DNA of 64,000 nt from Aromatoleum petrolei (GTDB taxonomy: Bacteria > Pseudomonadota > Gammaproteobacteria > Burkholderiales > Rhodocyclaceae), in contig NZ_CP059560.1 in assembly GCF_017894385.1 (NCBI RefSeq), forward strand, positions 3,786,001 through 3,850,000, given 5' to 3'. A program made the position numbers and the translations under genes. Under the pieces are notes generated by a model. That model worked only from the letters and a program-made list of their open reading frames with translations, was not told where the DNA came from and did not search any database. Position 1 is the first letter of the stretch; every line of letters begins with the position of its first letter. This document shows positions 58,316 to 64,000 of this stretch, in pieces.

Positions 58316-59638
58316 TCAGTCCGCGCGCGCCACTGGTGGTCGATCGAGTAGCGCCAGACGCTCGAGCATCGGCGCGGTCTCGCGACGGAAGTTTGCCAGG
58401 GCGGAGCCTCCGAGCGGCTGGGTCGTCGGCAGTGCGATTTTCATCGGATCGCGCGCCACTCCGTTTACGCGGATTTCGAAATGCAGGTGTGCGCCGGTCG
58501 ACCATCCGGTCGATCCGACGTAACCGATCACGTCCCCCTGGCGAACGCGCTGTCCCTTGCGCAGGCCCTTCGCGAAACCGTTGAGGTGTGCATAGGCGCT
58601 CTCGTAGCCGTCGCGGTGCTGGATCACCACGATGTTCCCGTAGCCACCCTGGCCGCTGGCGAACTCGACGATGCCGTTCGATGCAGCCTTCACCGGCGTT
58701 CCCGTTGGCGCAGAGAAGTCCGTGCCCTTGTGCGCCTTCCAGCGTTTGTGGATCGGGTGCATGCGCCCGCCGAAATTGGACGAAATGCGCGAAAACTCAA
58801 GAGGGTAGCGCAGGAATGCCTGGCTAAGACCACGCCCGTCGGGAGTGAAGTAGGTATCGGCACCGTCCTCGTCTTGGTGGAGCACGACCGTGTGGCGTTT
58901 GCCGTCGTTGACGAATTCGGCAGCGAGAATGCGGCCCGCTCCTGCCGGCATGCCCCGATCGTGCATGGATTCGTACACCACGCTGAAGCGGTCGCCGCGA
59001 CGCAAGTCACTGCTGAAGTCGATCTCGGTGCCGAAGATCTCCGCCAGTTTCGTCGCTACGCTGTCCGGGATGCCCGCTGCGTCGGTTGCCCCGAACAGCG
59101 TCTGGTGGATCATTCCCGAGCGCATCTCGATGTTCGTGGCGAGCGTCGCAGGATTGTTCGTGCGCGACTCCAGCCCGGCGGTCGTCCGCTCCACGGTATA
59201 ACGCTCATCGCCACCGGCAATCGGCAGGCTCAGCAAGGCGATCCTTCCGTCTGCGTGGACGGTCGCGAGAACCGACCGACCGGCCCGCAGCTGTCTCTGG
59301 GCCTGCAACCCTGCCGGCTGGTTCAGATGGTCAATGATTTCCTGATCGTTCGCGCCGATACGGCGGAGGATCGCCTGTATCGTGTCCCCGGGCCGGATGC
59401 GTTCGTCGAACACGAATGGAAGGTCAGGGAAGTCGGAGGGCTGGGAAACGATCGGCCCGAGACGCTCCACGACCGATTCGGTGACGATGGATGTTTCGGG
59501 CTGCCCTGGAGGGACAGCCGTGGCGGCGACAACGCCCAGCAGCGACGTGCCGATCAGTGCGCCGGCTGCCCACCGCTTGCCTCCGGAGGGGAGGAGACCG
59601 TTCAGTTCGGCTAGAATCGTGACTTTTCGTGCCTGCAT
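58316..59638 (-). CDS. M23 family peptidoglycan endopeptidase (MepM-like)
   Basis: An exported murein hydrolase of about 440 residues. A membrane anchor or signal lies at about 28-45 (WAAGALIGTSLLGVVAATAV). A LysM/OapA-like region follows at about 85-130 (RIRPGDTIQAILRRIGAND). The C-terminal LytM domain (about 305-410) has the zinc motifs HKGTDFSAPTGTPV and TGAHLHFEIRVNG with a complete HxH. This is the MepM (YebA) architecture, which cleaves D-Ala-mDap crosslinks. ATG 59638 is preferred over the TTG 59653. It is divergent from tyrS, 70 bases apart. Confidence 0.94.
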   Translation of the reverse strand: MQARKVTILAELNGLLPSGGKRWAAGALIGTSLLGVVAATAVPPGQPETSIVTESVVERLGPIVSQPSDFPDLPFVFDERIRPGDTIQAILRRIGANDQEIIDHLNQPAGLQAQRQLRAGRSVLATVHADGRIALLSLPIAGGDERYTVERTTAGLESRTNNPATLATNIEMRSGMIHQTLFGATDAAGIPDSVATKLAEIFGTEIDFSSDLRRGDRFSVVYESMHDRGMPAGAGRILAAEFVNDGKRHTVVLHQDEDGADTYFTPDGRGLSQAFLRYPLEFSRISSNFGGRMHPIHKRWKAHKGTDFSAPTGTPVKAASNGIVEFASGQGGYGNIVVIQHRDGYESAYAHLNGFAKGLRKGQRVRQGDVIGYVGSTGWSTGAHLHFEIRVNGVARDPMKIALPTTQPLGGSALANFRRETAPMLERLALLDRPPVARAD

Positions 59639-59708
59639 GGGATTTTCGGACAAAAAACTTCCGCGAGTTTAGCAAAGTTTCTTGTCGCCCCGTTGAATGG
59701 AGAGTTGC

Positions 59709-60908
59709 ATGACTGATGTACAGGGAGCCCTCGAACTGATCAAGCGGGGTGCCGACGAGTTGCTGATAGAGGCCGAGTTGGTCGAAAAGCTCAAGTCCGG
59801 CCGTCCGCTCAGGGTGAAGGCGGGTTTCGATCCCACCGCGCCCGATCTGCACCTCGGCCATACGGTCCTCATCAACAAGCTGCGACACTTCCAGGATCTG
59901 GGACATCAGGTGATGTTCCTGATTGGGGACTTCACCGGCATGATCGGCGATCCGTCGGGCAAGAACGCCACCCGTCCGCCGCTGTCGCGCGAGCAGATCA
60001 TGGAGAACGCGCGCACGTATCAGGATCAGGTATTCAAGATCCTCGATCCGGAGAGGACCGAGATCTGCTTCAACTCCGCATGGATGGAGTCCCTCGGCTC
60101 GGCCGGGATGATCCGGCTCGCGTCGCGCAGCACCGTCGCACGCATGCTCGAGCGCGACGACTTCGCCAAGCGCTACGCTGCCACCCAGCCGATTTCCATT
60201 CATGAGTTCCTGTATCCCCTTTGTCAGGGCTACGACTCGGTTGCGATGAGATCGGACATCGAACTCGGCGGCACGGACCAGAAGTTCAATCTGCTGATGG
60301 GGCGCGAACTGCAGAAGCATGAGGGTCAGGTACCTCAGTGCGTCCTGATGATGCCGCTCCTCGAAGGGCTGGACGGCGTAAACAAGATGTCCAAGTCGCT
60401 GGGCAACTACATAGGCATCGCCGAAGGTCCGCGCGAGATTTTCGGCAAGCTGATGTCAATCTCGGACGACCTCATGTGGCGGTACTACGAGCTCCTGTCC
60501 TTCCGTTCGACGAGCGAAATTGCCGCATTGCGCAAAGATGCCGAGACGGGGCGCAATCCGCGCGACATCAAGGTCATGCTGGCGATGGAGTTGGTTGCCC
60601 GCTTCCACGACGCAGGGGCGGCTGAAGATGCCCGTGCCGAATTCGAAGCACGCTTCCAGCGTGGGGTGCTTCCCGAGGATATGCCCGAGGTGAATGTCGT
60701 GGCAGGAGCAGGCGGAATGCCCGTTTTCCAGGTGATCAGGCAGGCTGGCCTGACCGGAACGACGTCGGAGGCGATGCGCATGATCGAGCAAGGTGCCGTG
60801 CGCCTCGATGGAGAGCGAGTCGAGGACAAGGGCCTCCTGCTGCGAGGCGGGACGAGCGTGGTGCTGCAGGTCGGCAAGCGCAAGTTCGCGACCGTGCATC
60901 TGGGGTGA
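59709..60908 (+). CDS. tyrS: Tyrosyl-tRNA synthetase
   Basis: Class I synthetase, 399 residues. The HIGH-type motif is HLGH in [15 protein letters not shown], and the KMSKS loop is [10 protein letters not shown]. The tyrosine-binding helix region is [22 protein letters not shown]-terminal S4 RNA-binding domain starts near residue 340 ([20 protein letters not shown], then [14 protein letters not shown]). The HLGH form and length fit the TyrZ-type enzyme. ATG 59709 has GGAGAG upstream. It is divergent from the M23 gene, a linkage common in proteobacteria. Confidence 0.98.
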   Translation: MTDVQGALELIKRGADELLIEAELVEKLKSGRPLRVKAGFDPTAPDLHLGHTVLINKLRHFQDLGHQVMFLIGDFTGMIGDPSGKNATRPPLSREQIMENARTYQDQVFKILDPERTEICFNSAWMESLGSAGMIRLASRSTVARMLERDDFAKRYAATQPISIHEFLYPLCQGYDSVAMRSDIELGGTDQKFNLLMGRELQKHEGQVPQCVLMMPLLEGLDGVNKMSKSLGNYIGIAEGPREIFGKLMSISDDLMWRYYELLSFRSTSEIAALRKDAETGRNPRDIKVMLAMELVARFHDAGAAEDARAEFEARFQRGVLPEDMPEVNVVAGAGGMPVFQVIRQAGLTGTTSEAMRMIEQGAVRLDGERVEDKGLLLRGGTSVVLQVGKRKFATVHLG

Positions 60909-61097
60909 GTTAAGTTGTATTTCTTCGACGTGCACTGTCGGCTTGGTCGCGCATTCGCAAATGTCATGTGTAAAATGATGTAAATATGTGCCGAGCTGAT
61001 CGGCGACGCTCGATCCTTGCCCGGTTCGTAGCTCGCGCACCAGCGGCTTCCGGTGCGCGCTGCGTTGCGCCACTTCTTGAAGGCAGGTTTCGCGACC
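60909..61097. other. Spacer between tyrS and the GGDEF/EAL gene
   Basis: About 190 bases without a gene. TAAAAT (60972-60977), in an A/T-rich patch, is a possible -10 for the downstream gene; no -35 is clear. No terminator for tyrS is obvious. Confidence 0.4.
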
Positions 61098-64000
61098 ATG
61101 AAGGTCCGGTCATTGTTCGGTATCGGCGCCAACGTGCGCCCCGGTTCCCTGGGCGCAATCGTTTTTGTGCTTGCCCTCGGGGGGGCGGGGCTCTTTGTGG
61201 CCGAGTCCGAGCGCGAGAGCCTGCGCATCCGGCGTGCCGAAGTCGCTGATCAGAGCGGCGACAAGGGGCACGAGATTGAAAGCGCGGTTCGCCACGGTCT
61301 CACCGCAACCTATGCCCTGGCCGCGCTTGTCCGTCAGGGCAAGGGTGTGGTCCCCGATTTCGATGCCGTCGGCACGGAGATGCTGCGCTATTACCCCGGC
61401 GCGGATTCCCTGCAGCTCGCTCCCGGCGGAGTCATCAGGCAAGTCGTCCCGCTAGCCGAGAATGCGCGTGCGATAGGGCATGATCTGCTCGCAGATCCTG
61501 CTCGCAACAAGGAAGCGTTCCGTGCCCGCGATACCGGCGAGCTTACCCTTGCCGGGCCTTTCGAGCTGATGCAAGGCGGTATCGGTGCGGTCGGCCGCCT
61601 TCCGGTGTTCCTCGACGACGAGAACGGCCGGCCGCGATTCTGGGGATTTACGACGGTCCTGATCCGGTTTCCACAGGTTCTTGCCAAGGTCCAGTTGCCG
61701 CAACTCGTCAAGCGCGGACTCCACTACCAGCTTTGGCGCGTGCATCCCGACACCGGGCTCAAGCAGGTCATAGCGGGGTCTACGGACGACTCGCTCATCG
61801 ACCCGGTGGACCGTGCCGTCATGATGCCCAATGGCACGTGGACGCTCAGTGTGGCGCCGGTCGATGGCTGGACACACAAATCGGCGCTTGCACTGAAGCT
61901 GCTCCTCGGGTTCGTGTTCAGCGCACTGCTGGGGTGGCTTGCGAAGCAGATGGGGGAGCTGAGGCGTCACCGGCACTTGCTGCAGACCTTGGTAGACGAG
62001 CGCACCGCTGCCCTCGCCGCTCGCGAATCAAAGCTCGCCGCCCTGATCGGCTCGCTGCCCGATCAATTGTTCGTGCTCGACGAGCCGGGGCGGATCGTCG
62101 AAGTGCATTCCCCAGATCCGGCGCTTCTTCCGCTTCCGCCGAGCAAGTTGCCGGGCAGGACTTACGGTGACCTCTTTCCTGCACCGGTGGCCCGCGTCGT
62201 TGGTGACGCAATCGCGGCCATACGAAAGGATGGGCAACGACACGAATTCGAATACGCGCTGGAACTTCCCGGCGGGCCCCGGCAGTTCAGTGCGTCGATG
62301 AGCCAGCTCTCGCGCAGCGACGGTGCGCCGGCCGGGTTCATTGCGCTCGTGCGGGACGTGTCCGATCGCAAGCTCGCTGAGGAGAAGATGCGCGAGGCAA
62401 TGGTGGTCTTCGATGCATCCAGCCAGGGAATCATGACGGCGGATGCGGCGGGCGTGATTACCTCGGTCAATCCCGCCTTCTGTTCCATTACCGGCTACTC
62501 GGCCGATGAGGTCATCGGGCATACGCCGGCGATGTTCAAGTCCGGACGGCATGATGCCGGTTTCTACAAGAACATGTGGACCACCCTGGAAACGACAGGG
62601 CGCTGGGAGGGCGAGGTCTGGAACAGGCGAAAGGCTGGCGACGTCTACCCTCAGTGGCTGACGATCTCCGTCGTGCGCGACGAGTCAGGCAGGCTGATCA
62701 AGTATGTGTCGATCTTCAGTGACATGACGCGGCGCAAGCAGCGCGAAGAGGTCATCTGGCGACAGGCAAACTTCGACGCCCTGACCGGCCTAGCCAACCG
62801 CAACCTGTTGAATGACCGACTCGATCGCGCCCTCGCGCACAGTCGCCGCACGGGCAAGAAAGCAGGCCTGATCTTTCTCGATCTCGACGGCTTCAAATGG
62901 ATCAACGACACCTTGGGGCACGATGTCGGTGACGAGATGCTCATCGAGGTCGCCGCAAGGCTCAAGCATTGTGTCCGTCAGCAGGATACCGTCGCGCGCC
63001 TTGGCGGGGACGAATTCACCCTTGTGGTCGATGATATAGATGGGGTGGAAGACTTGCAGACCATTGGCGACAAGGTTTTGCGGATCATTCGCGAACCCTT
63101 TCAGCTTGCCGGTGCGAACCGTTACGTTTCGGGTAGCCTCGGTATGACGGTGTTTCCCGACGATGGCGATACCGTGCAGACGCTGCTGCGCAATGCCGAT
63201 ATTGCGATGTACCAGTCCAAGCAACTGGGCAAGAACCGCTGCCAGTTCTATTCGTCGGACATGCAGGAGACCGCTCGCCGGCGAGTTCAGCTGGAGGCGG
63301 AGCTTCGTGTGGCGATCGAGCGTCGGGAATTCGTCCTTTACTACCAGCCCATCATCGATGCAGGCAGCGGTCACGTGACCGGAGCCGAGGCGCTCGTGCG
63401 GTGGCAGCATCCATTGCGGGGCCGGGTCAGTCCGGATGAATTCATCGCCATCGCCGAAGATACCGGGATGATCGTCCCGATCGGCGCATGGGTGCTGGAT
63501 GAAGCCCTGCGTCAGGCGAACGAATGGCTCGCGCAGGGCTTGCCGGAGCTTCGGCTTGCCGTCAACGTCTCCGGCGTGCAGTTCCGTGAGCAGGGTTTGC
63601 TCGAACTCATCGCGCAGGCCGCACGGAAGCCCGGATTCGAGCGCATCCAACTGGTCCTTGAGATCACCGAGTCCGTGCTCATGCAAAGCAGTGACGCCAC
63701 CGAAGCCCTCATGCGCGAGATTGGCAAGCTCGGCATCAACTATTCTCTCGATGATTTTGGAACCGGCTACTCGTCGCTTTCGTACCTGAAACGATTTCCT
63801 GTCGATCACGTGAAAATTGATCGCAGCTTCGTGAGCGACTGCCTCGACGACGTCAACGACGCTCTCTTGGTTGAAGCGATCATCAACATGGCGCACAGCC
63901 TGGGGCTCAATGTAACCGCGGAGGGCGTTGAAACGGAATCGCAGCGCGAATTCCTCAGCGCGCGGCGGTGCGACTTCCTTCAGGGGTACCTGATCAGCCC
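61098..64000 (+). CDS. Membrane CHASE-PAS-PAS-GGDEF-EAL cyclic-di-GMP protein (3' end outside window)
   Basis: The frame runs from ATG 61098 to the window end without a stop (about 967 residues so far; little is missing). A first span (about 20-36) precedes a periplasmic CHASE-type sensor (about 45-245), then a second span (about 262-282). A PAS-like region follows (about 320-430, with LPDQLFVLDEPGRIVEVHS) and a clear PAS at about 435-545 (NPAFCSITGYSADEVIGHTP). The GGDEF domain carries an intact GGDEF (about 636) and the inhibitory RxxD (RQQD) five residues before it. The EAL domain has EALVRW (Glu764), LEITES, DDFGTGYSSLSYL and TAEGVET. Both activities look intact; which one dominates cannot be read. 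The window end falls at the G-Y-L-I-S motif. Confidence 0.93.
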   Translation, partial: MKVRSLFGIGANVRPGSLGAIVFVLALGGAGLFVAESERESLRIRRAEVADQSGDKGHEIESAVRHGLTATYALAALVRQGKGVVPDFDAVGTEMLRYYPGADSLQLAPGGVIRQVVPLAENARAIGHDLLADPARNKEAFRARDTGELTLAGPFELMQGGIGAVGRLPVFLDDENGRPRFWGFTTVLIRFPQVLAKVQLPQLVKRGLHYQLWRVHPDTGLKQVIAGSTDDSLIDPVDRAVMMPNGTWTLSVAPVDGWTHKSALALKLLLGFVFSALLGWLAKQMGELRRHRHLLQTLVDERTAALAARESKLAALIGSLPDQLFVLDEPGRIVEVHSPDPALLPLPPSKLPGRTYGDLFPAPVARVVGDAIAAIRKDGQRHEFEYALELPGGPRQFSASMSQLSRSDGAPAGFIALVRDVSDRKLAEEKMREAMVVFDASSQGIMTADAAGVITSVNPAFCSITGYSADEVIGHTPAMFKSGRHDAGFYKNMWTTLETTGRWEGEVWNRRKAGDVYPQWLTISVVRDESGRLIKYVSIFSDMTRRKQREEVIWRQANFDALTGLANRNLLNDRLDRALAHSRRTGKKAGLIFLDLDGFKWINDTLGHDVGDEMLIEVAARLKHCVRQQDTVARLGGDEFTLVVDDIDGVEDLQTIGDKVLRIIREPFQLAGANRYVSGSLGMTVFPDDGDTVQTLLRNADIAMYQSKQLGKNRCQFYSSDMQETARRRVQLEAELRVAIERREFVLYYQPIIDAGSGHVTGAEALVRWQHPLRGRVSPDEFIAIAEDTGMIVPIGAWVLDEALRQANEWLAQGLPELRLAVNVSGVQFREQGLLELIAQAARKPGFERIQLVLEITESVLMQSSDATEALMREIGKLGINYSLDDFGTGYSSLSYLKRFPVDHVKIDRSFVSDCLDDVNDALLVEAIINMAHSLGLNVTAEGVETESQREFLSARRCDFLQGYLIS

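Noticed and set aside
62790..63896. A 368-codon antisense frame over the GGDEF-EAL gene
   Set aside because: The plus strand encodes clear GGDEF and EAL motifs through this region with no stop; the antisense frame has no recognisable domain.

Overview
The window is chromosomal DNA from a high-GC betaproteobacterium. I infer the Rhodocyclales/Zoogloeaceae (Azoarcus, Aromatoleum or Thauera type) from the TakP-type TRAP transporter, the yhdP-nit-tldD and ygiF-glnE neighbourhoods, the GlrK/GlrR locus, FNR-type signals and the codon style. Almost all of it is ordinary core genome: about 60 protein genes, tightly packed, mostly in short operons, with no prophage, CRISPR array, rRNA or tRNA that I can see. 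The first gene (a MoeB/ThiF-like protein) and the last (a CHASE-PAS-GGDEF-EAL protein) are cut by the window ends.

Layout. 1-3.3 kb: end of a ThiF/MoeB gene facing the glyA-nrdR-ribD operon. 3.4-8.9 kb: a minus-strand 2-oxoacid-type TRAP transporter with two tandem binding proteins, small and large permeases, and a translationally coupled histidine phosphatase. 9-11.6 kb: pmbA, then divergent yjgA and mog. 11.6-14.8 kb: a 166-bp foldback element, then an ECF sigma/anti-sigma pair upstream of the periplasmic methionine sulfoxide reductase genes msrP-msrQ. 15-24.7 kb: aroG, a cobalamin adenosyltransferase, alaS, a phosphohexomutase, ilvE with a small zinc protein, and an ion-transporter-superfamily permease. 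24.9-27.2 kb: nudJ, a secreted protein of unknown function, and mnmA. 27.3-33.5 kb (minus): small and unknown proteins, sixA, a CYTH-CHAD triphosphatase and glnE. 33.6-39.8 kb: yhdP, a nitrilase and tldD. 40.4-44.9 kb: glrR, a QseG-like lipoprotein and glrK, divergent from a bactofilin gene. 44.9-48.5 kb: PilZ protein, lytic transglycosylase, proS and rppH. 48.7-53.1 kb: CBS protein, rubrerythrin, an Fe-S protein, DUF3501, a CNP1-like protein and coq7. 53.2-55.6 kb: OsmC protein, a probable small RNA gene and a tryptophanase-like enzyme. 55.8-64 kb: rplM-rpsI, argC, erpA, an M23 peptidase, tyrS and the signalling protein.

The best unexplained signals are non-coding. (1) Between osmC and the tryptophanase-like gene, an FNR-like box, a plausible -10, a C-rich loop carrying two CUCCUCC anti-Shine-Dalgarno motifs and a strong terminator together look like an oxygen-regulated small RNA. 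(2) Between glrK and the bactofilin gene, two exact TGTC-N10-GACA sites (the motif known for E. coli GlrR) lie upstream of a very good sigma-54 promoter, suggesting that this two-component system drives a bactofilin. (3) A 166-bp near-palindromic element bounded by TA sits between mog and msrQ and supplies part of the msrQ stop codon. Smaller observations concern the sigma factor next to msrPQ, the duplicated TRAP binding proteins and a palindrome in front of alaS.
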